A DNA stretch of 42,449 nt from SAR86 cluster bacterium (GTDB lineage Bacteria > Pseudomonadota > Gammaproteobacteria > Pseudomonadales > Pseudohongiellaceae), in contig NVUL01000053.1 of the NCBI GenBank assembly GCA_002401885.1, positions 1 through 42,449 on the forward strand, read 5' to 3'. A program made the position numbers and the translations under genes. The notes beneath the pieces are model-generated. The model was not told the DNA's origin, made no database searches, and saw only the letters and a program-made list of their open reading frames with translations. This document shows, in pieces, positions 34,022 to 42,449 of the stretch (position 1 is the first letter of the stretch; each line of letters begins with the position of its first letter).

Positions 34022-36493
34022 ATGAACTACTGGTTTGAATTAAAATATACGCTACGTTTAATGCGCAATAAATTGAGCTTCACTAGTCTGTGTATATTGG
34101 TAATTGCGTTGGGTATAGGCATCAGCATACCTTTGCTTTCCATGACAAAGTTCCTCGGCCTGCAAGACCTGCAGGTAGAAAATGGGGAGCGCATGGTAGT
34201 TTTGAAAAAGACTATATTGGGTCAGCAAAACAACTCATTTACCGATGCATTTATATTTCGACGACTTCAACAAAGCGATCATAGCTATGAGAATATCGGC
34301 GCCTTCGAGTCATTCTCGGCCATCTTGAGCGACGGGGATAGTGCTGAAGCATTTAATGCCGCTCGGATAATGCCAGCTACGCTTGGGCTTATACCAGCAA
34401 GCCCGCTATTAGGGCGCTCCTTGCAGGCTAGCGATGATATTTCAGGTGCAGCCCCAGTTGCCGTTATCGGGTATAGCTTGTGGCAAGGGTATTACGCTGG
34501 CCAGCAAGATATTGTCGGCCAGCAGAGTAGAATTAATGGTGAACCCTATACCATCGTTGGCGTAATGCCTGAAGGGTTTACTTTTCCCATAAGACACAAT
34601 ATTTGGCTTCCGTTTCAGTTAGGCGCTAATCCTGAGCCTGGTGAAAGTAGCCGGCTAAGTATCGTTGGGCTGTTGAAAGAAGGGGTCACTCCAAACTTCG
34701 CGGCGGTAGAGTTCAATGCGTTAATGGCTTCCCTGGGCGAGGAGTTACCCGAATTCTACAGTGGTGTGGTTGGCGTGGTTATGTCTTACCCACTTATAAC
34801 CATGAATGACGGGGCTATCTTTGGGCAGCTTATCGTTGGCATGGTGATAATTATCCTATTGCTAGTTTGTTTTAATGTCACCAATCTTTTAACAGTGCGT
34901 AGCACTGAAAGAATTTCGGAATTAGCTGTTCGCAGCGCCTTAGGAGGGACGCGCTGGAGAATCATGCGTCAGATTCTTTTGGAGTCATTGTTAATTTGTA
35001 TCGTCGCAGCAGTAATAGGTCTAATTGTAGGTGCGCTAGCACTTGCTGGTATTAGGAGCCTGGTTGCGAGTTTTCCGGGTTCTGTAGCTTTCTGGGTTAC
35101 CTTCGATCTACAGCTGAACGACATATTTGGCCTGTTGGCAATGACACTGTGCATATGGCTTATCTCTGGGTTGTATCCGGCCTGGCAGATTTCCAGGCAA
35201 GATATAAGTGGAGTTCTAAACAGTGATGCGGGAAGTATTGCAGGTGGTGCAGCAGGACGATTCACAAGATTGCTAGTAACAATGCAAATTATAGGATCTT
35301 GTTTCCTGTTAATTATCGGTATGTATTTTGTAATTGGTACTTACGCGGCCAGCCATACGGATATGGGCATCGAAAGTGAGGGTTTTCTCTCAGCGAAGAT
35401 CGATCTCTCATCAAGTAACTACTCTGATTCTGCTAGCAAGGTAAGGTTTCTGCAAGACGTGGAACGCGAACTTCAGAGTTCTGATCAATTTGAAGCCGTG
35501 ACATTCGCGACAGCCTTAGCCGGACAGTTCCCTCCGCGAATGAGTTATAGCTTGGAAGATCGGGATATATCAATCGATTCACGTTACCCGCAGGTAGGGT
35601 TGGTTTGGTCCAGTGCCAATTATGCTGACCTCATGAAAATCGATGTGCTTAGTGGTAGATACTTCGATTTCAATGACGGTGTGAATAGTTTACCGGTGGT
35701 TGTGATAGACGAAATCCTGGCAGAAAGATTTTGGCCCGGCGAGGCGTCGCAATCAGCTTTGGGCAAGCGCATACAATTGGAACCTAATCAGCCAAGTGAA
35801 TGGCTAACAGTGGTTGGAGTTATTAATCACCTTATTCAGGGTCAACCTACTGCGGAGCGGTTTTACCAGAGTACTGTCTATAGACCAATTGCCCAATTAT
35901 CTCTGGCAAGTGAATCCGTGCAAGGCAGAGTCGGATCGATTTCACTGGCTGTAGCGGCTCCAGGCCTGTTACTGACGCCGATGAACGAATACGAACAGTT
36001 GTTAAAATCGCTAACCGTCAGTATTGATCGAGAGGTTCCAATATCAGAAGTTATGCCATTGTCCCGCGCAATTTATTTGATCATGGAAGCCGTTGGTCTT
36101 ACTAACAATGTCATGGTGTACATCTCTCTTATTACTCTTTTTCTCGCCGTTATCGGCATCTATGGCGTGATTTCGCGTTCGGTTCTCTCTCGAGGAAAAG
36201 AAGTTGGCATTCGTCGAGCCTTAGGTTCAAGTAATTTCAAAATAATTAAAATATTCCTGAAGCAGGGCACGTCGTTTCTTCTGTTTGGTGCGCTAATAGG
36301 TGGTGTTGGGGGAGTACTAGTAGTCAATGGGATTGCCGGTGCCATCGGTTCTCAGGGTACCAACTATGGATTCATATTGGTGGTAACAGTGCCAGTTTTG
36401 TCTTGTCTGGCATTGTTGGTGTTTATTGCATCCTATGTGCCAGCGAGAAGGCTTGTTGCGTTTGAGCCAGGTGAGGCTTTGCACTATGAGTAG
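34022..36493 (+). CDS. Double-unit MacB/FtsX-like ABC permease 7 (module 2)
   Basis: 823 residues from the ATG at 34022, chosen because AAAGGA (34008-34013) precedes it and the protein then begins MNYWFELKYTLRLM, matching copies 8 and 10. The frame is open farther upstream to 33953 but would overlap the lipoprotein. The first-domain motif is IVGVMPEGFTFP, the fifth helix GSCFLLIIGM, and the second-domain motif is enlarged by three residues (WPGEASQSALGKRIQL). The second coupling helix is EVGIRRALGSS (V for I). It ends in EPGEALHYE and opens the second block of module 2. Confidence 0.9.
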   Translation: MNYWFELKYTLRLMRNKLSFTSLCILVIALGIGISIPLLSMTKFLGLQDLQVENGERMVVLKKTILGQQNNSFTDAFIFRRLQQSDHSYENIGAFESFSAILSDGDSAEAFNAARIMPATLGLIPASPLLGRSLQASDDISGAAPVAVIGYSLWQGYYAGQQDIVGQQSRINGEPYTIVGVMPEGFTFPIRHNIWLPFQLGANPEPGESSRLSIVGLLKEGVTPNFAAVEFNALMASLGEELPEFYSGVVGVVMSYPLITMNDGAIFGQLIVGMVIIILLLVCFNVTNLLTVRSTERISELAVRSALGGTRWRIMRQILLESLLICIVAAVIGLIVGALALAGIRSLVASFPGSVAFWVTFDLQLNDIFGLLAMTLCIWLISGLYPAWQISRQDISGVLNSDAGSIAGGAAGRFTRLLVTMQIIGSCFLLIIGMYFVIGTYAASHTDMGIESEGFLSAKIDLSSSNYSDSASKVRFLQDVERELQSSDQFEAVTFATALAGQFPPRMSYSLEDRDISIDSRYPQVGLVWSSANYADLMKIDVLSGRYFDFNDGVNSLPVVVIDEILAERFWPGEASQSALGKRIQLEPNQPSEWLTVVGVINHLIQGQPTAERFYQSTVYRPIAQLSLASESVQGRVGSISLAVAAPGLLLTPMNEYEQLLKSLTVSIDREVPISEVMPLSRAIYLIMEAVGLTNNVMVYISLITLFLAVIGIYGVISRSVLSRGKEVGIRRALGSSNFKIIKIFLKQGTSFLLFGALIGGVGGVLVVNGIAGAIGSQGTNYGFILVVTVPVLSCLALLVFIASYVPARRLVAFEPGEALHYE

Positions 36494-36508
36494 CTGGAGG
36501 GGAAGGTT

Positions 36509-38959
36509 ATGAATTCTTGGTTCGAATTGAGGTATACCCTGCGATTGATGCGGAGAAAACTCGGTTTTACAACCTTGTGCATCGCGGTGATTTCCCTGGG
36601 AATAGCCGTAAGTTTGTTGCTGATTTTTATGGCGAAGGTAATTGGGCTTGAAGGTTTGCCGTTTGAAAACGGAGATCGCTTTGTAATTATCAGAGAAGGC
36701 ACAAATGAACAGAATAACGTTCAACTAGATTCTTTTAGCTACAGTCGAATAGCACAAATCGCTGACAGTTATGAACAATTAGGCGCGTATCGAGAAATTC
36801 CAGCAGTTTTTACCGATGGAGAAACGGCGGAGTCATTTAATGCGGCTAGAATTAGCCCAAACCTGCTCGCTATTACCAATGTACCACCACTACTCGGTAG
36901 AAGTTTACAGGCAGTCGATGACTCTTTTGGTGCAATTCCTGTTGCTCTCATCAGCTACGAGTTATGGCAGAGCTATTATGCTGGTTCGGAAAATATACTA
37001 GGTCAGCAAAGCAGGATTAATGGTGAGTTGTATTCCATTGTGGGAGTGATGCCTGAAGATTTCAGGTACCCAAAGCACAATGATCTGTGGCTTCCATTGC
37101 AACTAGAACCAAATCAGGAGCCGGGGGGAAGTGCGAATCTTACTCCTATCGGTTTACTGAAGGAAGGAGTTGACTTAGCTGCAGCAGAGGTTGAGGTAAA
37201 TGCGATTCTACAATCGGTAAATGAGCAATTTTCGGATATCTATCGAGAAAGGGTTGGATTCGTAAAAACCTTCTCGCAAATATTCACCAGCGCTATGCGC
37301 TTTGTGCCTCTACTTGTCGGATTGGCGATATCCATTTTGTCATTGGTCTGCCTAAACGTGAGTAATTTATTGATTGTTAGAAGCAATGAGCGGATTGCCG
37401 AGCTCGCGGTCAGAACTGCGGTGGGTGGAACTCGCTGGCGCACGATACGACAAGTGCTTATGGAGTCATTGTTAATTTGTGTTATTGGTGCCTTTTTCGG
37501 ACTAATCATAGGGGGTGTGGGTCTTGCCCTGCTTGAGTATTGGATGGCTTCCTCTTTTGAGCTGCCGTTCTGGCTCGGTTTTTCTGTAGAAAAAAGCGAT
37601 GTCGTTATTGTATTTGCGGCTGCCATTTTCGTATGGGCCTTGTCTGGCTTTTATCCTGCATGGACTGCAACTCGGCAAGATATAAGCGGTGTGCTGAATC
37701 ATGATGGCAAGGCGGCGGGTAGTGTGGGTTCTGGCCGCTTAACTCGACTATTGGTAAGTGCCGAAGTCGTCATTTCCTGCTTCTTGTTGATTATTTGCTG
37801 GGTTTTCGTTGCCTTCGTGTATCGCGCTAATCAGGTCGATTTTGGCGTTGATGCGGAAAATTTGCTAGCTGGTAGGGTGGATTTAAACAGCAGTGAATAT
37901 TCCAGTTCAGAAGGTAGGCTACGTTTTCTGGATGAACTGAAAATTGAATTACTAGGCACTGATGTCTTTGAGAGCTCAGCCTACGCCAATGTCCTCGTTG
38001 GCGAATATCCTGGAAGGTATAGTTACACTTTACTTGATCAGGAAGCAACGGTAGACAATCGCGCCCCTGAAGCTGGCATGATTTGGGTGAGTGAAAACTA
38101 TTTGAACCTGATCGGTGCCAACTTAATTGCCGGTAGAAGTTTTAGTGGTAGTGACAACGAATTTTCTTCTCCGGTAGTAATTGTTGATCAGTTGTTCGCG
38201 GAGAAACATTGGCCAGGAGAATTCGCTGTTGGAAGACAGATTAATTTAGGAGTGGGTCAGCAAATCGATTTGGTAACTGTTATAGGTGTGATCAATCAGC
38301 TTATATACGGCGAACCTGACCGGGAAAATTTATCTCGATCGAGTTTTTACAGACCCCTTGCTCAATTGCCCTTTGTAGACTCAATGGCTCAATATGATGT
38401 GACCTCGATGGCAATGGTTCTGAAGGTGGCAGAAATGGCATCTGCTCCATTAGCCGATTTCGAGAAAACTCTTAAGCTGGCGGTTAACAGAGTAGATAGG
38501 AATATTCCCGTAAGAGGGTTTATGCCGTTATCTCAAGTTACCGAAGATAGAGTACTAGCATGGAATTTTATGGGAACTGTGTTTTTGCTTCTTTCTATGA
38601 TCACTTTTGTGCTTTCGGCTATCGGAATCTACGGTGTTGTCTCTCGCTCAGTACAGCTTCGAACCAAGGAAATAGGCATACGTCGTGCTCTGGGCTCAAC
38701 TGATTTTAGTGTGATCAGTATTTTCTTGAAGCAGGGCGCAGTTTATTTATCGCTTGGTCTCGTGCTTGGCGGCTCGAATGCCATTCTTGCCTTAGGAGCA
38801 GTGTTAGGAACGATAGATACGTTAGTGTCACTGAATGTATTGCTATGGGTCGTAGTAGGGGTTCTTTTCAGCCTTAGCCTTTTAATTATTCTAGCGTCTT
38901 ACATTCCAGCCCGAAGAGCAATCAAGTATGAGCCGGGCGAGGCACTGCACTATGGATAG
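36509..38959 (+). CDS. Double-unit MacB/FtsX-like ABC permease 8 (module 2)
   Basis: 816 residues starting MNSWFELRYTLRLM, the closest relative of copy 7 by its N-terminus. The first-domain motif is IVGVMPEDFRYP, the fifth helix ISCFLLIICW and the second-domain motif WPGEFAVGRQINL, the most divergent of the complete set (GR for GK). Its last residue is glycine (EPGEALHYG), unlike every other complete copy. It starts 15 bp after copy 7 with a strong GGAGGGGAAGG. Confidence 0.9.
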   Translation: MNSWFELRYTLRLMRRKLGFTTLCIAVISLGIAVSLLLIFMAKVIGLEGLPFENGDRFVIIREGTNEQNNVQLDSFSYSRIAQIADSYEQLGAYREIPAVFTDGETAESFNAARISPNLLAITNVPPLLGRSLQAVDDSFGAIPVALISYELWQSYYAGSENILGQQSRINGELYSIVGVMPEDFRYPKHNDLWLPLQLEPNQEPGGSANLTPIGLLKEGVDLAAAEVEVNAILQSVNEQFSDIYRERVGFVKTFSQIFTSAMRFVPLLVGLAISILSLVCLNVSNLLIVRSNERIAELAVRTAVGGTRWRTIRQVLMESLLICVIGAFFGLIIGGVGLALLEYWMASSFELPFWLGFSVEKSDVVIVFAAAIFVWALSGFYPAWTATRQDISGVLNHDGKAAGSVGSGRLTRLLVSAEVVISCFLLIICWVFVAFVYRANQVDFGVDAENLLAGRVDLNSSEYSSSEGRLRFLDELKIELLGTDVFESSAYANVLVGEYPGRYSYTLLDQEATVDNRAPEAGMIWVSENYLNLIGANLIAGRSFSGSDNEFSSPVVIVDQLFAEKHWPGEFAVGRQINLGVGQQIDLVTVIGVINQLIYGEPDRENLSRSSFYRPLAQLPFVDSMAQYDVTSMAMVLKVAEMASAPLADFEKTLKLAVNRVDRNIPVRGFMPLSQVTEDRVLAWNFMGTVFLLLSMITFVLSAIGIYGVVSRSVQLRTKEIGIRRALGSTDFSVISIFLKQGAVYLSLGLVLGGSNAILALGAVLGTIDTLVSLNVLLWVVVGVLFSLSLLIILASYIPARRAIKYEPGEALHYG

Positions 38960-38970
38960 ATGTTGCAGTT

Positions 38971-38989
38971 GGAAGGGAGAATAATTGTG
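38971..38989 (+). promoter_or_regulatory. Ribosome-binding site that fixes the GTG start of permease 9
   Basis: GGAAGGGAGA (38971-38980) is followed after 6 nt by GTG (38987-38989). The alternative in-frame ATG at 38960 lies directly after the preceding stop codon and has no comparable site. Confidence 0.7.
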
Positions 38990-41464
38990 AACCTGCCATT
39001 AGACATACAGCATAACTTGCGATCATTGCGAAAGGATTTTGGTTTTGTGGGGCTGTGCGTATTGGTGATTGGCCTGGGGATGGCTGTATCGGTCACCATG
39101 TATTCGTTTATTACTGGCTCTGTCTACACGCCAATGCCTTTTCCCGATGGGGACAGATATGTGGCTATTCAGAGGATTGATCCAGAGACGCGTCAGGTTG
39201 AGCTGAGTCCTACCACGGATAGTTATACGTATCAGGTCTTGCGGGATGCAGTTCAAAGTTATAAATCTTTTGGAGCATGGCGCGATTCTTATGCGGTTGT
39301 CAGTGATGGAGATGTTGCTGAACAATTTTTCGCAGCGCATATTACTCCGTCTCTATTGCAGATAACCGCGGTGGAGCCACTCTTCGGTCGCAACTTGCTG
39401 CCCAGCGATGATGTGCCCGGTGCTGACCCCGTGGTATTGATCTCCTATAAGGTATGGCAAAACTATTATGATGGCCGTGAGGGTGTTGTTGGCACCATCA
39501 GCCGGATAAATGGTAATCCTCATACGATTGTAGGGGTGATGCCAGAGAACTTCGTTTATCCCGTTAGTAATGAACTGTGGCTTCCTCTCCAATTACCTAC
39601 GTCGCTACAGCCGGGAGATAAACCAGTTGTTCGATTAATGGGGGTTTTGGCGGACGATGCAAGCATAGACTCTGCAGCTGCTGAAGTGAATTCACTGATG
39701 CTGCAGCTGGGTGAACGCGAGCCAGAGTTTTATCTCAGCGCTGGTGCAACAGCAACATTTTTCAGCAGACATATCGCGCCATCGATTATTTTCTACCATA
39801 TGTTGACAGCATTAACAGTCGCATTGTTGTTACTCGTGTGTCTCAATGTGACCAACTTGTTCGTCGTTCGAGCTAACGAACGCGTTAACGAATTGGCAAT
39901 TCGCAGTGCTCTGGGAGCTACTCCCTGGCGAATAGTTCAAACCATACTTTTGGATTCTCTATTGATTTGCATGTTGGGTTCGCTGTTAGGCTTCATTCTG
40001 GCAGATTTCTGTATCAGCTACGTTGAATCGATGAATAGCGGAATATTTGAACGGATTACACTGACCAGCTCACCAGTCTGGTCTAGCTGGTCCGACTCTG
40101 AGTGGGAATTTGGAAATTACATTGTCGCCCTGTTAGTTGTCTTGGTGATCTGGTTGTTTTCAGGGGGCCTGGCAGCTTGGAAAGTGTTTCGGCAGGACAT
40201 CTCCACTGTTTTGGCAGCCGGTTCAACGGGAGCTGTCGGTTCTACGAAATCTGCAGGCAATGTAGTCCTCGTAAGTGTGGAGATCGTGTTCTCCTGTTTT
40301 CTATTGATCTTGTGCGGTGTTTTGGTAGGAGCTGCCAATGATCTGGCTGACGTGGATTATGGCACTGCGAGTGTGGGCTATCTCACCGGTAGAGTTAATC
40401 TTCCAACCGTTGCCTATCCCGATGTAAATTCACGCGAGTCTTATAGGCAAAACCTACGGCAAAATTTGTTAGGAAAAGATGGCATCTCCGAGGTGACGTT
40501 CACCTCAGCCTTGCCGAGTCAGCATGGCGCCTTAACCAATTACAATCTTGAGGGCCGTAATCTTCTTTCGGACAACAATGGCTACCCTGCTCAGGAATCT
40601 ATTCTAGTGGCTGAAGACTACTTCGATGTATTGGAAGTACCATTGAGAGAGGGAAGAACTTTTGACTCGTCTGACAATGTTGATTCTCTGCCAGTAGTTA
40701 TTATAGATGAATTATTCGCTGCTCAGGTGTGGCCCGATCAATCGGCTTTAGGGAAGCGAATAGAAGTACATCCAGGAACAGAATCTGCCCAATGGTTAAC
40801 CGTAGTTGGTGTTACCTCACACATCATTCAGCGATGGTCACTTTTGGGGGTCAGCGAATTTAGTCTCTATCGACCCTTTCTTCAGGATGCTCCGTCATCT
40901 AACGTTCCATCACAAAATAGTGGCGAAATATTCTCGGTGGCAATCGAGGTAGAAGGAAAATCGAATAGCTATCGTCAAATTCTACGAGAGGCGGGGGCCG
41001 GAGTTGATCGAGATATTCCAATTACCTTCATCGCCCCCCTGTCAGAAGTGCTGGAAATGACGAATGCCATGACTACGATTTCAAACACGATCTCGTCGAA
41101 TATTGCATTCTTCACCTTGGTGTTAGCGGTTACTGGTATATACGCACTCGTTTCCAGATCTGTTTGGCAGCGTTCAAGGGAAATAGGCATCCGCCGTGCA
41201 CTTGGATCCAGTGATGCGAAGGTGCTATGGGTATTTGTCCGTCAGGCTTTGAAGTACTTGTCGCTTGGGCTTTTTCTGGGAGGAGGTGCCGCCGTGCTCG
41301 CTTCTAGCTCCCTGACCATCTTGTTTACGGGAATCATGAGTTGGCTGCCCATAGTATTTGCTTGCGTAAGCGTTGGGTTTGGCTTGTTAGTTTTTGTTGC
41401 TGCCTATAACCCCGCGCGCCGGTTGATAAGTCTGGAGCCGGGCGAGGCGCTGCACTATGAGTAA
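38987..41464 (+). CDS. Double-unit MacB/FtsX-like ABC permease 9 (module 2)
   Basis: 825 residues from GTG at 38987. An ATG at 38960 is in frame, but GGAAGGGAGA (38971-38980) lies between it and the GTG at proper distance, and the protein then begins MNLPLDIQHNLRSLRKDFGF, aligned with the other copies. The first-domain motif is IVGVMPENFVYP, the fifth helix FSCFLLILCG and the second-domain motif WPDQSALGKRIEV. Coupling helices are ELAIRSALGAT and EIGIRRALGSS. It ends in EPGEALHYE. It does not share the MN.W.E start of copies 7, 8 and 10. Confidence 0.9.
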   Translation: MNLPLDIQHNLRSLRKDFGFVGLCVLVIGLGMAVSVTMYSFITGSVYTPMPFPDGDRYVAIQRIDPETRQVELSPTTDSYTYQVLRDAVQSYKSFGAWRDSYAVVSDGDVAEQFFAAHITPSLLQITAVEPLFGRNLLPSDDVPGADPVVLISYKVWQNYYDGREGVVGTISRINGNPHTIVGVMPENFVYPVSNELWLPLQLPTSLQPGDKPVVRLMGVLADDASIDSAAAEVNSLMLQLGEREPEFYLSAGATATFFSRHIAPSIIFYHMLTALTVALLLLVCLNVTNLFVVRANERVNELAIRSALGATPWRIVQTILLDSLLICMLGSLLGFILADFCISYVESMNSGIFERITLTSSPVWSSWSDSEWEFGNYIVALLVVLVIWLFSGGLAAWKVFRQDISTVLAAGSTGAVGSTKSAGNVVLVSVEIVFSCFLLILCGVLVGAANDLADVDYGTASVGYLTGRVNLPTVAYPDVNSRESYRQNLRQNLLGKDGISEVTFTSALPSQHGALTNYNLEGRNLLSDNNGYPAQESILVAEDYFDVLEVPLREGRTFDSSDNVDSLPVVIIDELFAAQVWPDQSALGKRIEVHPGTESAQWLTVVGVTSHIIQRWSLLGVSEFSLYRPFLQDAPSSNVPSQNSGEIFSVAIEVEGKSNSYRQILREAGAGVDRDIPITFIAPLSEVLEMTNAMTTISNTISSNIAFFTLVLAVTGIYALVSRSVWQRSREIGIRRALGSSDAKVLWVFVRQALKYLSLGLFLGGGAAVLASSSLTILFTGIMSWLPIVFACVSVGFGLLVFVAAYNPARRLISLEPGEALHYE

Positions 41465-41481
41465 CCATAATGAGGCTCACT

Positions 41482-42449
41482 ATGAATTTTTGGTATGAAT
41501 TTTCCTACACCATAAGAGTTCTTAAAAGAAGAATTGGTTTTAGCTCTCTTTGTGTCCTGGTTATTGCTCTGGGATATACGGTGACTATTCCTCTTTATGC
41601 GATAGTCAAAAATTTTGCGTATGCAACTTTACCTTTTCCCGACAGTGATAGATTGGTCATTGTCAGCCAGATAGATACTTTACGTAACGGTGAGATGACA
41701 ACTTCGTCATTCGACGAGTATCAATATAACGAAATCGAACAGAGTGTCAGCTCGTTAGACTCTTTGAGTGCTTTTCACGAGCTAGCAATCACACTTAGCG
41801 AGGGAGAGTATGCGGAGCGCTTTTTCGGTGGTCGGATTACCGCAGAAACTCTTTCCTATGCGGCGACAAACCCAATTCTAGGGAGACCCTTTGAATCTGC
41901 CGATGAAGCTGTGGGTGCAGAGAGAGTCGTCTTGCTCGGCTACGGTGTATGGCAACGCTACTACGCCGGAGACCCAAGCATCATTGGTAAAAGCAGTCGA
42001 GTGAATCAGATTCCACACACAATCATCGGTGTTATGCCTGAAGGGTTTAGCTATCCTCAGTCTGCCCAACTGTGGCTGCCATTGAGTATCGACAATGCAG
42101 CACAACCTGGTACTTCTCCCCGTGTTTCTATAATCGGCAAGCTCGCCTCTGGAGTTAGCAGGTCTGAGGCTGCTTTAGAATTAGCGGGGCTGGTTGAACG
42201 ACAGTCGCTGGATTTTCCAGATATATACGGTAATAGGTCGGCCAAGATCATTCCCTTTACGCATGGAATGTTTACCAGCGCCTTCACTATTTTTAACTCC
42301 ATGGCTGGAATGGCTATTTGCATCTATTTATTAGTTTGCTTAAACATCGGTAATCTTTTGCTCATTCGCGCCAACGATCGAGTCAACGAGCTGGCAGTTA
42401 GGAAGGCTGTGGGTAGTAGCAGAGCTGGTCTATTTGCTACTGTTTTGCT
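41482..42449 (+). CDS. Double-unit MacB/FtsX-like ABC permease 10, cut by the window edge
   Basis: About 322 codons are present and the frame is open at the right edge. It begins MNFWYEFSYTIRVLKRRIGF behind TGAGGC and belongs with copies 7 and 8. Visible parts are the first helix, the first periplasmic core domain with VNQIPHTIIGVMPEGFSYP and LWLPL, the second helix (ICIYLLVCLNIGNLLLIR) and the first coupling helix ELAVRKAVGSS. The second half must lie outside the window. Its presence shows the array continues to the right. Confidence 0.88.
   Translation, partial: MNFWYEFSYTIRVLKRRIGFSSLCVLVIALGYTVTIPLYAIVKNFAYATLPFPDSDRLVIVSQIDTLRNGEMTTSSFDEYQYNEIEQSVSSLDSLSAFHELAITLSEGEYAERFFGGRITAETLSYAATNPILGRPFESADEAVGAERVVLLGYGVWQRYYAGDPSIIGKSSRVNQIPHTIIGVMPEGFSYPQSAQLWLPLSIDNAAQPGTSPRVSIIGKLASGVSRSEAALELAGLVERQSLDFPDIYGNRSAKIIPFTHGMFTSAFTIFNSMAGMAICIYLLVCLNIGNLLLIRANDRVNELAVRKAVGSSRAGLFATVL

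Larger units (their letters stand above)
17590..42449 (+). other. Tandem array of ten paralogous double-unit MacB-like permeases (incomplete at right edge)
   Basis: Ten co-directional permease genes (starts 17590, 20068, 22543, 25778, 28255, 30718, 34022, 36509, 38987, 41482) are interrupted only by an ATPase gene and a lipoprotein gene. Gaps are 15-52 bp. All share a PCD1 motif of the form GVMP.[DGKNS]F..P and the nine complete ones share a WP...(A/V/P)(I/L/V)G(K/R) motif in the second periplasmic domain and E(I/V)GIRRA(L/V)GS before the seventh helix. Sequence divergence between copies is large, so the duplications are old. Confidence 0.9.

Noticed and set aside
17590..42449. Mobile element or prophage origin of the array
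   Set aside because: No transposase, integrase, terminal repeats or tRNA junction is visible, and base composition does not obviously shift; tandem duplication explains the pattern.
17590..42449. CRISPR or short tandem-repeat interpretation of the repeated motifs
   Set aside because: The repetition is at gene scale (about 2.45 kb) with diverged DNA; there are no short exact repeats with spacers.

Overview
The window looks like chromosomal DNA of a free-living gammaproteobacterium of moderate GC. The grounds are an AcnA-type aconitase, RarA, a DUF1415 protein, an NtrY/NtrX-style two-component pair and a perfect sigma-54 promoter. I cannot name the genus from sequence alone. No integrase, transposase, tRNA, rRNA or CRISPR array is visible.

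Layout. (1) 1-7111 is mostly housekeeping: a 77-bp-period direct repeat at the left edge, an exporter-type ABC half-transporter, a DUF1415 protein, a secreted DUF1330-like protein (minus strand), aconitase acnA with an anomalous start, a shared hairpin terminator, and a secreted NHL beta-propeller protein (minus strand). (2) 7245-10744 is a BlaI/BlaR1-like signalling cassette: tandem operator dyads, a BlaI/MecI repressor, an M56 (BlaR1-like) membrane metallopeptidase whose periplasmic sensor part is a repeat (predicted beta-helix) domain instead of a penicillin-binding domain, and a secreted beta-lactamase-fold protein that has lost the SxxK lysine and carries a C-terminal TonB domain. (3) 10860-12224 is rarA. 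(4) 12339-15071 is a sigma-54 response regulator with an adjoining NtrY-like sensor kinase. (5) 15072-15351 is a control region with a perfect 10+6+10 palindrome, a consensus -24/-12 promoter and a possibly folded leader.

(6) From 15352 to the right edge lies a co-directional run that I read as one very large operon: one HlyD/MacA-like adaptor, one MacB/LolD-type ATPase followed by three about 815-residue permeases, then a second ATPase followed by seven more permeases (the last cut by the window edge), with a repeat-containing lipoprotein between the sixth and seventh. Each permease has two tandem MacB-periplasmic-core plus FtsX halves, the architecture known from acidobacterial duplicated orphan permeases, so one polypeptide could form a complete membrane domain. 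Ten tandem paralogues sharing two ATPases and one adaptor under an apparent sigma-54 switch is the outstanding feature.

How the parts may work together (inference): the kinase/regulator pair activates the sigma-54 promoter and thus the exporter array, whose many divergent periplasmic domains could handle different substrates or envelope damage. The lipoprotein inside the array shares its 18-19-residue repeat and a C-terminal motif with the sensor domain of the BlaR1-like protein 24 kb upstream, so the two regions may be parts of one envelope-surveillance system.
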